From assembly GCA_023422565.1 (NCBI GenBank), contig JAFAGR010000001.1:1-53932 (forward strand): 53,932 nucleotides of DNA, given 5' to 3'. This document shows, one piece after another, positions 15,623-25,248 of the stretch (positions are counted from its first letter, which is position 1; every line of letters starts with the position of its first letter). Source of the DNA: Bacteroidota bacterium. GTDB lineage: Bacteria; Bacteroidota; Bacteroidia; Chitinophagales; Chitinophagaceae. The notes below the pieces were generated by a model, which saw only the letters and a program-made list of their open reading frames with translations, ran no database searches and had not been told where the DNA came from. The translations under genes and the position numbers were made by a program.

Positions 15623-16279
15623 ATGACGACCACACGGCCGAGCAATGCCATGATCCTTGATTTTTTAAAGAAGAGCTATCCCGGAACCGGATTTGTTGAC
15701 AGCCTGAAGATCAAGTATCGGCCCCTCATCTGCCCGTTCGGGGATATTATTTCCCTGGCAAAACCGGGCGAAAAGATCGGTGATGTAGGCTGCGGCTCCG
15801 GGCAGTTTCTTTTATTGATGTCGCACTTTTCGGAGCCCTCACAGGTATATGGAATAGAGATTTCGGAAAAGCTGATCAATAATGCTAACCAGCTTTTTGC
15901 AAAACAGCCTTTTAGAAACTTTGCATTTTCCACTTACGATGGGGTTCACTTTCCGCCGGGACTGCGGGATATGGATATCCTTTACCTGATCGATGTGCTG
16001 CATCATGTGCCAAAACCTAATCAGAAAAAATTCATTGAAGACCTTGCATCCACAATGAAGCCCGGCGCCCGGCTTGTGCTCAAAGATATCGATGGAGGCA
16101 GTGCACTTGTTATGTTCAACAAGATGCACGACATGGTGTTCGCGGGTGAAATAGGAAATGAAATAAGCTTTTCAAAAGCGAAAGAATGGTTGAAAGGCGC
16201 CGGCCTCAATATTATCTCGGAAAACAAAAAGAGGATGTATGTCTATCCCCATTACACAATCGTTGCAGAGAAAAAGTAA
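15623..16279 (+). CDS. Class I SAM-dependent methyltransferase
   Basis: 218 aa, cytosolic. Motif I GDVGCGSGQF (about 52-61) binds SAM; the acidic end of strand 2 is in YGIEIS, and motif post-II DILYLIDVLHHVPKP is clear. Substrate unknown. It begins a tight plus-strand run: the next gene overlaps its end by 41 bases, then UbiA-type and HAD genes follow, so a role in modifying a lipid-linked sugar or polyprenyl product is possible by context only. Confidence 0.85.
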   Translation: MTTTRPSNAMILDFLKKSYPGTGFVDSLKIKYRPLICPFGDIISLAKPGEKIGDVGCGSGQFLLLMSHFSEPSQVYGIEISEKLINNANQLFAKQPFRNFAFSTYDGVHFPPGLRDMDILYLIDVLHHVPKPNQKKFIEDLASTMKPGARLVLKDIDGGSALVMFNKMHDMVFAGEIGNEISFSKAKEWLKGAGLNIISENKKRMYVYPHYTIVAEKK

Positions 16280-17405
16280 ACCTGCTACCTGGTTCATCTG
16301 TTTTTGCCTGGCACTATTGTCAGTGTATCCGGTATACCGGAATTTCTATTATAGCAATGGCATCAAAACATATGAACGCCACCAGGCTGTGTTGGAAAAA
16401 CGCTCAGAATTTTACAACCCGTGGCAATACCGCGTACTTGCTCCCGCCATAGTGGAAGGAATGCTATGGATATACAATAACACGATTGACAGGATCTACC
16501 CGATCGAAGAAAAACTCAATTTCTCTATCGCCAATACTTCCGGTACAAACGCTGAAACCGATGAATTTGTTCGACTGATGCAAACGCCCGGGGCGATGAA
16601 GTACATGATCGTTTTCATCTTCTTTCGCTTCATCGAACATTTCCTGATCTTCTACCTTGCCTGGCGACTCTGGAACTATTTCACCGGTAACAATTATCTG
16701 GTCTTTTTTGGAATCTGCTTCCTGGCCCTCTCCATGGGTAACGCAGTCACCGCGGCAGATCTTTCCTTCAACACATATCTTGATAACATCTTCTATCTCC
16801 TGACAGCCTTATTGATTTTGGGCAAATGGAAAAGTGGCTGGCTTATTCCAATAATAATTCTCGCCGCTTTCAACAGGGAAACGAGCATCCTGATCCCTGC
16901 CCTGTATTTTATTTCCCATGCGGATCTTTCAAGATTCAGCTTCGGACGCTATAATTTCAAAGACATAAAACTTCCCGGCAAAAATGTTTGGATAATAACA
17001 GTAGTGTTGTATGTGCTCTTTTTCATTATTTTCTTTGCGTTGCGAAACTATTTTGGCTACCAGCCGCAACAGGTATGGAAAGCGCCTGCGGGTTGGCCGA
17101 TGTTGAAACTGAATCTTGTAAGCGCCGTGGGTTTCAAAGGTTATATGGAATTGATCGGAACACTTGCAGTTATTCCATTGATAATTCTTTACCGGTTCTA
17201 CAGTTTCCCCTACCTTCTTCGTAAATGGTTCCTGTTTCTGGTGCCCGCATGGTTTGCCGTGCATTATGTTTCCGTTGTAGTTTACCAGGGAAGGCTTTTC
17301 CTTGTTCCCATGATCATTGTAATGATGCCGATGATGCTTTGGCTTATCGATAATACCGTTCACGCAAAAAGATCTCATTCATCCTTACTTACAAACAAAG
17401 CATGA
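16239..17405 (+). CDS. Polytopic membrane protein, possibly GT-C-like
   Basis: 388 aa with about eight to ten hydrophobic segments, the first at about 18-36 and the last near 350-372. A large extracytoplasmic-looking loop after segment 1 contains the phrase NPWQYRVLAPAIVEGM, a pattern (PWxYRxLxP) I associate with bacterial membrane proteins in polysaccharide loci, some with GT-C folds. There is no catalytic motif I can name. The start overlaps the methyltransferase by 41 bases and the end overlaps the UbiA start by 4 (ATGA), which implies translational coupling. With the UbiA enzyme next door, use of a polyprenyl-phosphate sugar is a reasonable guess. Confidence 0.6.
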   Translation: MSIPITQSLQRKSKPATWFICFCLALLSVYPVYRNFYYSNGIKTYERHQAVLEKRSEFYNPWQYRVLAPAIVEGMLWIYNNTIDRIYPIEEKLNFSIANTSGTNAETDEFVRLMQTPGAMKYMIVFIFFRFIEHFLIFYLAWRLWNYFTGNNYLVFFGICFLALSMGNAVTAADLSFNTYLDNIFYLLTALLILGKWKSGWLIPIIILAAFNRETSILIPALYFISHADLSRFSFGRYNFKDIKLPGKNVWIITVVLYVLFFIIFFALRNYFGYQPQQVWKAPAGWPMLKLNLVSAVGFKGYMELIGTLAVIPLIILYRFYSFPYLLRKWFLFLVPAWFAVHYVSVVVYQGRLFLVPMIIVMMPMMLWLIDNTVHAKRSHSSLLTNKA

Positions 17406-18289
17406 AAGAATATATCAAACTGATAAGGCCGAAAGACTGGGCGAAGAACCTTTTCCTGCTGATACCGGTATTCTTCGCGGGAGAGATCTTCAATAACCAA
17501 ACCATCATAAACATAATTGGCGGCTTCTTTTGTTTCAGCCTTGTTGCAAGCAGTATTTACATCATCAACGATTACCGCGACATTGAAGATGATCGCATGC
17601 ATCCGGAAAAAAGAACACGCCCTTTAGCCGCAGGTACGGTATCAAAGGGTGCTGCAATAGCTATTTGCGCGATCTTTCTGATCACCGGCTTCACCCTGGC
17701 CTGGTTCATTCGTGATAAATTCCTTTTTGTGCTGGGTATTTATTTCGTGTTGAACCTGGGGTATTCATTCGGACTGAAAAACATTTCTATACTGGATATT
17801 ATCATCATCGCCATTGGCTTTGTACTTCGGGTAAAGGCAGGAGCTGTTATTGCATACATCGGCCTTAGCGAATGGCTTACCATCATGGTATTTCTTCTGG
17901 CCTTGTTTATGGCGATCGCAAAACGCAGAGATGATGTACTTATTAAGCAGGTATCGGGAACGGATATGCGAAAAGCCGTGAAGGGATATAACCTTGATTT
18001 TATAAATGCGGCGATCTCGCTTATATGTGCAGTAACGATTGTTTCCTATTTCATGTATACAATGTCGCCTGAGGTGGTTCAACGCCTCGGTACGCATAGA
18101 CTGTATTACACCTGCCTCTTTGTACTCGCAGGCATTTTCCGGTACCTGCAGCTGATCTTCGTGAATCAAAACTCCCAATCGCCTACGAAGATCCTTTATA
18201 AGGACCGCTTCATTCAGCTAACCATTATATTGTGGGTGATCAGTTTCTACCTTATACTTTACGTAAAAGACTTTACCATCTTTGAATAA
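17402..18289 (+). CDS. UbiA-family decaprenyl-phosphate phosphoribosyltransferase-like enzyme
   Basis: 295 aa, integral membrane, about eight to nine helices. Opens with IKLIRPKDWAKNLFLLIPVF and has the first Asp-rich motif NDYRDIEDDRMHPEKRTRPLAAG-type stretch at about 56-78, in the form NDxxDxxxDxxHPxKxxRP typical of the DPPR-synthase branch (Rv3806c-like) rather than quinone or heme-O synthases. The second Asp region lies near AKRRDDVLI (about 174-182). The branch transfers phosphoribose from PRPP to polyprenyl phosphate. A HAD phosphatase gene follows 65 bases later. The branch call is by motif and needs a tree. Confidence 0.85.
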   Translation: MKEYIKLIRPKDWAKNLFLLIPVFFAGEIFNNQTIINIIGGFFCFSLVASSIYIINDYRDIEDDRMHPEKRTRPLAAGTVSKGAAIAICAIFLITGFTLAWFIRDKFLFVLGIYFVLNLGYSFGLKNISILDIIIIAIGFVLRVKAGAVIAYIGLSEWLTIMVFLLALFMAIAKRRDDVLIKQVSGTDMRKAVKGYNLDFINAAISLICAVTIVSYFMYTMSPEVVQRLGTHRLYYTCLFVLAGIFRYLQLIFVNQNSQSPTKILYKDRFIQLTIILWVISFYLILYVKDFTIFE

Positions 18290-18310
18290 AACACCATCAA
18301 GCCCTCTGGA

Positions 18311-18354
18311 AAATTAAACTATCTAACCATCAAACCAATCAACCATCAAACCAG
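18311..18354. repeat. Period-8 micro-repeat directly before a TTG start
   Basis: On the minus strand it reads TGGTTTGA TGGTTGAT TGGTTTGA TGGTTAGA TAGTTTAA, the same family as at 13189 and 13989. It fills most of the 65-base gap between the UbiA-type and HAD genes and ends at the base before the TTG start codon at 18355. Confidence 0.75.
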
Positions 18355-18954
18355 TTGAAACCTTCCATAGCCTTTTTTGACTTCGACGGCACTATCACGC
18401 GAAAAGACACTATGCTGGAATTCGTGCGTTTTGTTTTTGGAAGTAAGCGTCTGTACGCCGGAATGGTTAAAATATCTCCATGGCTTATCGCACTAAAAGC
18501 GGGCCTATACCCTGCTCATAAAGCCAAGGAAAAATTGCTTTCAATTTTTTTTAGGGGAATGAGTGAAGAAATTTTTAATAAACATGCAGCAAATTTTTCT
18601 GCAGAAGCATTACCCGGCTTACTCCGGCCAGGCGCTATGCGTGAACTTGCCATGCATAAACAAAAAGGAACCAAAGTGGTTGTTGTAAGCGCCAGTGCAG
18701 AAAACTGGGTAAAATATTTTTGTAATGAACAGCAGATCACTTGTATCGCCACAAAACTGGAAATTGATTCACGCGGAAACCTTACAGGTAAACTTTCAGG
18801 TGCAAACTGCAATGCCATGGAAAAAGTAAACCGGATCAAATGCGAATTTGACCCGGCCGACTTTGAAAATATTTACGCTTATGGCGACAGTAAAGGAGAT
18901 AAAGACATGTTGTCCATCGCCACACACCCTCACTATCGTTTCTTTACTGACTGA
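18355..18954 (+). CDS. HAD-IB family phosphatase
   Basis: 199 aa from a TTG start at 18355; no in-frame ATG precedes the catalytic motif. Motif I is FFDFDGTIT (nucleophile Asp at about 8), motif II VVVSASAENW (about 102-111) and motif IV YGDSKGDKDML (about 180-190). A helical cap lies between motifs I and II, as in phosphoserine-phosphatase-like HAD-IB proteins. Directly following a DPPR-synthase-like gene, it is a good candidate for removing the 5-phosphate from polyprenyl-phosphoryl-5-phosphoribose; that assignment is contextual. The gene ends convergently with the PKD giant with no spacer between stop codons. Confidence 0.85.
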   Translation: MKPSIAFFDFDGTITRKDTMLEFVRFVFGSKRLYAGMVKISPWLIALKAGLYPAHKAKEKLLSIFFRGMSEEIFNKHAANFSAEALPGLLRPGAMRELAMHKQKGTKVVVVSASAENWVKYFCNEQQITCIATKLEIDSRGNLTGKLSGANCNAMEKVNRIKCEFDPADFENIYAYGDSKGDKDMLSIATHPHYRFFTD

Positions 18955-21900
18955 TCATCGCTTCAACAATGGGATTGACACTGTTGGATATCCTTCGCTC
19001 ACAATCTTAAATGTATACCATCCAGGAGTAAGGTGTGATACATCCATTTGATTTATGTTTACAAACTGGTGGATCGTGATCATTTTTTCAGCCATAGGCC
19101 GTCCAAACATATCAACTACCTGCAGTTTAGCCCTTCTGCCATGATGATAGGTGCGAATATGAACCGACAGCCTTGGACCAACCGGGTTAGGGAAAATCCT
19201 GATAAAATCTTCCGGAAGATCCGTGGTAAGCTGCGTATTGTTCACGTACAACTTCATCGTGTCCGTACCTATTTTGTCCTCATTATCCCAGGCTTGCAGT
19301 ACCACGGTGTACATACCTTGCTGCAACCTGCCAAGAACCAGGTTTGTACGGAACTCTCCGTTCATCGAGGGTGTATTTGGACCGCCAATAATTTTCCACC
19401 TGTAAGAGATCACATCTCCATCGTGATCGATTGCACTGCCATGCAATTCAACCGATGTGATCGGAAGAAGAACAGTGAGGTCAGGCCCTGCGTTAACCAC
19501 CGGAGCCATGTTGCCCGTTGCTTCAATCACGCTCACTATTACCGTATCGCGATCTGTAGCTCCGTCATTATCTGTTACCACTAACTGGAAGGCATACTCG
19601 CCGGCAACCAGCCCGGTGATCTGTGTTGAAGGAGATAAAGGATTGGTGATAAAGCCTCCTGCCGGGCCGGTGATCTTGATCCAGTTATAGGTTAGTACAA
19701 CACCGTCGGCATCAGTGGCGCTGCCGGAAAGATTAGCTGTTGATACAGGAATATAAACCTCCATATCAGATCCCGCATTTGCAACCGGCGGAATATTCGT
19801 GTTTCTAACCACGGTCACCTGTACCTCGTCACTTGCCGTTGCACCGCTATTATCTCTGACAGTTAACCGGAATGTATAAACTCCTTCTGCTAATCCCAGC
19901 ACATTCGTTGTTGATGAAGACGCATTGGAGATAAACGCAGCCGGTCCGCTTACTTTTATCCATGCGTAGCTCGCTATTGTTCCATCCGCATCAATTGCAG
20001 AACCATTAAGCGTTACCTGGTTTACGGGAAGCGTAATGGTTTGGTCTGCGCCGGCATTTACCATGGGCGCTACGTTCGGTGCCGGAAGAACAGTAACATT
20101 CACCACATCCGTGGCAGTTGCACCGTTGTTATCCGTCACAGTTAGCTGGAAGGTATAATTCCCCTGGACCAAACCGGACACAGTGGAAGAAGCAGTGTTT
20201 GCACTTACAATATTCGCAGCTCCGCCCGAAATTTTCACCCAGTTGTAGGAAGCAATCGCACCGTCAACATCATTACCCGAACCATTTAGTATGATACTGT
20301 TTGTAGGAAGAGTGATGGTAATATCATTCCCTGCATTTGCAGTCGGTGCTACATTCGGTGCGGCAAGTACGGTCACATTCACCACATCTGTGGCAGTTGC
20401 ACCGCTGTTATCCGTTACCGTTAGTTGGAAAGAATAACTTCCCTGAACCAAACCGGACACATTGGAGGAAGCAGTGTTTGCACTTACAATATTCGCAGCT
20501 CCGCCCGAAATTTTCACCCAGTTGTATGAAGCAATCGTTCCGTCAACATCATTACCTGAACCGTTAAGTATGATACTGTTGGTGGGAAGGGTGATGGTTA
20601 TATCATTCCCTGCATTTGCGGTCGGCACTACATTTGGTGCGGCAAGCACGGTCACATTTACCACATCTGTAGCAGTTGCGCCGCTGTTATCCGTTACCGT
20701 TAGTTGGAAGGAATAACTTCCCTGAACCAAACCGGTCACATTTGAAGATGCGGAGTTTGCACTTACAATGTTCGCAGCTCCACCTGAAGTTTTCACCCAG
20801 TTGTATGAAGCGATCGTTCCATCAGCATCATTACCGGTACCGTTGAGTGTAACGTTATTCATAGGAAGAGTGATGGTAATATCATTGCCCGCATTGGCAG
20901 TAGGTGGCACGTTCGGTGCCGGAAGAACGGTTACATCCACCTCGTCTGTGGCGGTTGCTCCGCTATTATCCGTTACCGTTAGTTGGAAGGTATAACTTCC
21001 CTGAGCCAAACCGGTCACATTTGAAGATGCGGTATTTGCACTTACAATGTTCGCAGCTCCCCCTGAAATTTTCACCCAGTTGTAAGAACTTATCGTTCCG
21101 TCTGCATCATTTCCCGAACCATTTAGAGTAACACTGTTCGTGGGAAGAGTAACCGTGATACTATTTCCTGCATTAGCAGTAGGTGGTACGTTGGCGGCAG
21201 GATGAACATTTATCTGCACCGTGTCTTTCACTACTGCGTTATCATTGTCTCGAACCGCAATTTCAAAGCGGTATGTACCCTGAACAAGATTTGTTACCGT
21301 AGTAGTTGCTGCGAGGGTATTAGCAATAATTGCAGTTGAACCGGAGATCTTCCTCCATGTGTAGGAATTTATCGTACCATCAGGATCCGATGCAGTAGCA
21401 GAAAGCACCACTGAATTTGTTGGAAGCACGATCGTTTGATCATTACCTGCATCTACAAAAGGCAACTGATTGGGCTCGGGCATTACGCTAACAAATACTG
21501 TATCCCTTCCCACTGCGCCATCGTTGTCTGTAACCCTTAATTCAAATTGGTACAACCCTGCCAGCATTCCGGTCACATTTGTATTGCGTGAGGCCACGTT
21601 AGCTATGGTAGCAAAGGGACCGGAAAGCTTGGTCCAGCGCCATGAAGCAATGGTTCCATCAACGTCTGTTGCAGAGCCGTTGAGTTGTGTATTGTTCACA
21701 GGGAGAGTAATGGTATGATCGATTCCAGCATTGGCAATGGGAGCCTGATTAGGCGCTTCGAGCACAGTAACCTGTACCACATCTGATGCCCCGGCTCCGT
21801 CATCATCAACTGCAGTTAACTGGAAGGTATACACACCCTGCTCCAGATCATTCACCTGGCATGAGGCTGAGTTTGCACTCTGAAGACTTGCGTTTCCTCC

Positions 21901-24651
21901 CGTAAGCTTTTGCCAGTTATAGGAAACAATGTTTCCGTCAGCATCTGTTCCGGAGCCTGAAAGTTGAACACTATTCACCGGCAAAGTGATGGTGATGTCT
22001 GTGCCTGCATTAGCCGAGGGGGCCTGATTAGGCACGGGCAATACTGTTACACTAACCACATCTACTGCAGTTGCGCCGCTGTTATCGGTAACGCGTAAAC
22101 GAAAGCTATAAGTTCCTTCCACAAGGTTGGTAACGGTGGCAGTAGACGAAAATGCATTCGATAAGGTTGCACTTGGCCCGGATATTTTCTGCCACAAATA
22201 CGCAGCGATGGTTCCGTCAATATCTGATCCGGATCCGTTAAGCTGAACCGAGTTAGCAGGTAAGGTAATTGTAATGTCGTTCCCCGCAAAAGCTACCGGA
22301 GCCTGGTTTGGTGCGGGGTTAACCGTGATCTGCATAGTATCTTTAGCAGAAGCGCCAAGATCATCGGTTACCGTCAGTTCAAATTTATAGGTATCCTGCG
22401 CAAGGCCTGTAACCGCGGTTACGCCGGATGTTGGATTCTGAATGTTTGCTGATGACCCTGCCACCTTTCTCCACTGCAGCGCAACGATGTTACCATCCGG
22501 ATCAACTCCGTCGCCGTTAAGCGTAACCGTGTTATTCGGCAAAGTAACTACCTGGTTTGAACCCGCAACTGCAATAGGTGGTTCATTTTGCATTGAATTT
22601 ACCAGAACCAGAATTGTATCGCGGCCTACTGCGCCGTCATCATCTGTAGCGGAAAGTATAAAGGTGTACAAGCCCGGCTCAAGGCCTACAGCCATTGTGC
22701 TTACTTCGGCAGGGGCCTCAATACTTCCAGAGCCATTGCTGATCATCGTCCACAATGTCGATATTACCGAACCATCGTTATCAACGGCATTTCCTTCGAG
22801 GGCAACTTCGTTTACCGGAAGCGTTATCTGGATATCACTTCCCACGCTTACCACCGGAGGCTGATTAGGTGCCGGCAATACGGTAACGTTTACCGTATCT
22901 CTGCCGATAGATCCGTCATCATCCCTTACTTCTAACTGGAATGCATAAACGCCCACTGAAAGTGCTGTTACATTGGTGTTATAGCTTCCGGGACTGGAAA
23001 GATTTCCTCCCGAAGGCCCCGATAGTTTAGTCCATTGAATTGAATTAATAGTTCCGTCGCCATCTGAGCCTGATCCGCTCAAAGATACAGATGAAGTTGG
23101 CAGTGTTACTGTACGGTCGTTGCCTGCATTGGCCACAGGTGCTACGTTTGCGGGAGTGCCGCTTCCAACTACAACGGTAACGGTGCTGGAATGGCTTGCG
23201 CCAAAATTGTTCACCACTGTCAATCTGAAAACATAAGTTCCGCTTGTTAGCCCTGTCACCTGCGTATTAACGGCATTAGGCGATACAATAGTGGCTGCAG
23301 GTCCACTCACTTTACTCCACGTATATGAAGTGAAATGGCCTTCCTGTTGTGAAGATCCGCTACCGTATAAGGTGGTTGAACTTGCGCTGATGTATTGATT
23401 TACCCCGGCATGAGAAAGAGGAGGTTGCTGGCCGGTCGGATTAAATGGAGTGATGGACCATACCTGCGTAAGTGGAGTTACCAAGGTTGGCGCAGGCACA
23501 TTCAATCCCTCAGGATAAATAGCGTAATCATTAATGCTAAGCGTCTTTCCGTTGCCAAGGCTCATTGCCTTATTCCTTCCCCAGCTATACCAATTATCTC
23601 CCATGTCTTGCACATAGAGGTAGAAGGTGATCGTGTTACTTGTCTGAATATTTTTGAATTTACCCGGAATTTGCGTTGGAGGGGTCATCAATTGGCCGTT
23701 ACTCCAATCCCACTGCCATGGTGTTCTTGCCGTTCTCCATGGATTATACTGAATACCGTTTCCGATGTTTCCCTGTGGATTAGAACCCGAGGCAAACATG
23801 TTGTCATTCGCGTCGATAATATGAAGCGTATTGTAGTTGCCCACAATTTCTTTCAATGGGAAAACAGCGCCCGCAGCCTGCCATGCGGCTTTGATAGATT
23901 GAATGCCTGATTGCTGCCATGTGGGGCGACCGCCTGCATAGGAAGGATCGAAACCCCATGCGTAAAGATCATTTGATGTTTTCACTACAAAGCTCATCGG
24001 GCCGACCATGGTGATGTCTTCCGCGATATTGCCGGGGAAGGTTACCTGGAAAGGTGTTTGATGAGTGCGGTCCCATTGCCAAACAGTACCGTCTGATGCA
24101 AGTCCCCATAAAAAGGTCAATCCGCCAAACATGGTGGCAGATGCGGGAACAAGTTTAACCATCGTTTTACCGGGAGGCTGTTGAAGTTGCTTTGGCACGT
24201 TAGAGTTAGCGCCGCCGTTCATGTTAAGCACGTCGCCGATACCCCAATACCATACATTTCCATTACGAATGGTGAGGTAGCATTGGTATAAGCCGTAAAC
24301 TTTTGTATTGCCTGTGAAGGGTTGCCCCAGGTTATCGGTGGGCACGAGCGTTGCATAAGCGTTCACACTTCCTGATACACCTACAACATACACGTTACCA
24401 GATGCCGTTAGTGCCACATTGGTATATTGTGCGCCATCCACATCGATAACATTTGAAAGACCAAAATCGTGGATTGCCGGAACGGAGGTTCCCCATTTCG
24501 CTGCCATCAACCTTCCGGTGTTGGTACGGTATGAGGTAAAATACTCACCTGCGCCGACCTGAACGATCTGCTGTGAAAAGGCAGGTAAAATTTGGATGAA
24601 AACAATTAAGAAAAGCACGGATAGCCGTAGGCCACAGTAGCGGTTTTTCAT
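18955..24651 (-). CDS. Giant T9SS-exported protein: RCC1-like propeller plus 15 PKD-type repeats
   Basis: 1898 aa. Signal peptide about 1-26 (ending PAFSQ). Residues about 28-400 contain RCC1-like phrases such as NVWYWGIGD, GTVWQWDR, DLYAWGF and NWYSWGRNKA, suggesting a beta-propeller. From about 407 to 1802 run fifteen PKD/Ig-like repeats of about 93 aa, each with the pattern NAGxDxTITLPxNxVxLxG, DADGTI, YxWxKxSGxxA, GxYxFxLxVTDNxGAxxxD. The C-terminus (about 1810-1898: RIFPNPVG, ending TVSIPLLKR) is a type IX sorting domain. A surface adhesin or structural matrix protein is likely, by analogy. Its N-terminal half is shared with the neighbour at 25249-26715. Confidence 0.88.
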   Translation of the reverse strand: MKNRYCGLRLSVLFLIVFIQILPAFSQQIVQVGAGEYFTSYRTNTGRLMAAKWGTSVPAIHDFGLSNVIDVDGAQYTNVALTASGNVYVVGVSGSVNAYATLVPTDNLGQPFTGNTKVYGLYQCYLTIRNGNVWYWGIGDVLNMNGGANSNVPKQLQQPPGKTMVKLVPASATMFGGLTFLWGLASDGTVWQWDRTHQTPFQVTFPGNIAEDITMVGPMSFVVKTSNDLYAWGFDPSYAGGRPTWQQSGIQSIKAAWQAAGAVFPLKEIVGNYNTLHIIDANDNMFASGSNPQGNIGNGIQYNPWRTARTPWQWDWSNGQLMTPPTQIPGKFKNIQTSNTITFYLYVQDMGDNWYSWGRNKAMSLGNGKTLSINDYAIYPEGLNVPAPTLVTPLTQVWSITPFNPTGQQPPLSHAGVNQYISASSTTLYGSGSSQQEGHFTSYTWSKVSGPAATIVSPNAVNTQVTGLTSGTYVFRLTVVNNFGASHSSTVTVVVGSGTPANVAPVANAGNDRTVTLPTSSVSLSGSGSDGDGTINSIQWTKLSGPSGGNLSSPGSYNTNVTALSVGVYAFQLEVRDDDGSIGRDTVNVTVLPAPNQPPVVSVGSDIQITLPVNEVALEGNAVDNDGSVISTLWTMISNGSGSIEAPAEVSTMAVGLEPGLYTFILSATDDDGAVGRDTILVLVNSMQNEPPIAVAGSNQVVTLPNNTVTLNGDGVDPDGNIVALQWRKVAGSSANIQNPTSGVTAVTGLAQDTYKFELTVTDDLGASAKDTMQITVNPAPNQAPVAFAGNDITITLPANSVQLNGSGSDIDGTIAAYLWQKISGPSATLSNAFSSTATVTNLVEGTYSFRLRVTDNSGATAVDVVSVTVLPVPNQAPSANAGTDITITLPVNSVQLSGSGTDADGNIVSYNWQKLTGGNASLQSANSASCQVNDLEQGVYTFQLTAVDDDGAGASDVVQVTVLEAPNQAPIANAGIDHTITLPVNNTQLNGSATDVDGTIASWRWTKLSGPFATIANVASRNTNVTGMLAGLYQFELRVTDNDGAVGRDTVFVSVMPEPNQLPFVDAGNDQTIVLPTNSVVLSATASDPDGTINSYTWRKISGSTAIIANTLAATTTVTNLVQGTYRFEIAVRDNDNAVVKDTVQINVHPAANVPPTANAGNSITVTLPTNSVTLNGSGNDADGTISSYNWVKISGGAANIVSANTASSNVTGLAQGSYTFQLTVTDNSGATATDEVDVTVLPAPNVPPTANAGNDITITLPMNNVTLNGTGNDADGTIASYNWVKTSGGAANIVSANSASSNVTGLVQGSYSFQLTVTDNSGATATDVVNVTVLAAPNVVPTANAGNDITITLPTNSIILNGSGNDVDGTIASYNWVKISGGAANIVSANTASSNVSGLVQGSYSFQLTVTDNSGATATDVVNVTVLAAPNVAPTANAGNDITITLPTNSIILNGSGNDVDGAIASYNWVKISGGAANIVSANTASSTVSGLVQGNYTFQLTVTDNNGATATDVVNVTVLPAPNVAPMVNAGADQTITLPVNQVTLNGSAIDADGTIASYAWIKVSGPAAFISNASSSTTNVLGLAEGVYTFRLTVRDNSGATASDEVQVTVVRNTNIPPVANAGSDMEVYIPVSTANLSGSATDADGVVLTYNWIKITGPAGGFITNPLSPSTQITGLVAGEYAFQLVVTDNDGATDRDTVIVSVIEATGNMAPVVNAGPDLTVLLPITSVELHGSAIDHDGDVISYRWKIIGGPNTPSMNGEFRTNLVLGRLQQGMYTVVLQAWDNEDKIGTDTMKLYVNNTQLTTDLPEDFIRIFPNPVGPRLSVHIRTYHHGRRAKLQVVDMFGRPMAEKMITIHQFVNINQMDVSHLTPGWYTFKIVSEGYPTVSIPLLKR
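20070..21186 (-). repeat. Four near-identical 279-base tandem repeats within the PKD giant
   Basis: Repeats 9 to 12 of the PKD array are almost the same at DNA level; the phrase coding NWVKISGGAANIVSAN occurs in each, with one T or S change. The other eleven repeats are clearly diverged. This marks recent duplication or gene conversion within the array and is also where an assembly could collapse or expand. Confidence 0.85.
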
Positions 24652-25136
24652 GTTATTGGTTTTTCATTGTTCGGAGCAACCGTGTTTCGGCAAACTGCTT
24701 TCGCAGAGCGTCAACCGTAATGCAACGTGTTTTAGATATTGGCTCCATTCCCTACTTCACACCCTGTGAACGGTAAAAAATGGCTTGATATGGGCTATAA
24801 CGCAGGGATGGACCGAATTAGTGTGCAGGCAGGAGGATTTTTTTTAATTCGTATGTGCAGGAAAACTGTGTGATCGTAAACGAAATGGTGTATTTCGGTT
24901 GATGCTTTGACCGCAGGCGGGCTTGAAGGTTTAACCGCCAATTGTTAAAGCGCTTAAAGGATACTTAAAGGATATCCCAAGGATCGGTATAGGATAGAAG
25001 GATCATCCTCTCACATAAGAAAGATTGATTTGCAAGGACTTAACTCCGAGATACGGCAGGAAATTTTTTTTATTACTTCATCGCTTTAACATTCCGGGAT
25101 ACCAAAAAATAACAAGTTGTTAGGTTAAAGCAGAAC

Positions 25137-25193
25137 TCAGCCAAGGCAAAAGGAGGCAAAAAGGCGGAAAAAGTAAAAAGTCAAAATTAAAAT
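25137..25193. repeat. Micro-repeats: AGGCAAAAAGG units and heptamer AAAAGTC/AAAATTA
   Basis: AGGCAAAAGG and AGGCAAAAAGG are followed by heptamer-spaced GTAAAAA GTCAAAA TTAAAAT. The heptamer belongs to the same family as those at 26705 and 53226. Confidence 0.55.
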
Positions 25194-25231
25194 CGCCGAC
25201 CGTAGATCGCCCGCCTGAGTGAATCGGTCGG
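25180..25231 (-). terminator. Hairpin with T-rich tail after the RCC1-like paralog
   Basis: On the minus strand CCGACCG (25231-25225) pairs with CGGTCGG (25202-25196), with a 22-base loop, followed by CGATTTTAATTTT. The stop of the upstream gene is at 25249, so position fits a terminator; the long loop makes it weaker than the others. Confidence 0.45.
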
Positions 25232-25248
25232 GCATGTGAATAGTAGTT

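Larger units (their letters stand above)
24652..25248. other. 597-base gap between the PKD giant and its paralog
   Basis: No gene is seen. The right part holds purine-rich micro-repeats (25137-25193) and a terminator-like hairpin (25196-25231). The left part (24652-24800), which should carry the promoter of the PKD giant, shows no exact TAnnTTTG element that I can place. Confidence 0.6.

Noticed and set aside
20070..21186. CRISPR or mobile repeat
   Set aside because: The 279-base period is a whole number of codons in one frame and codes PKD domains; plus-strand frames here are shadows of the same repeats.
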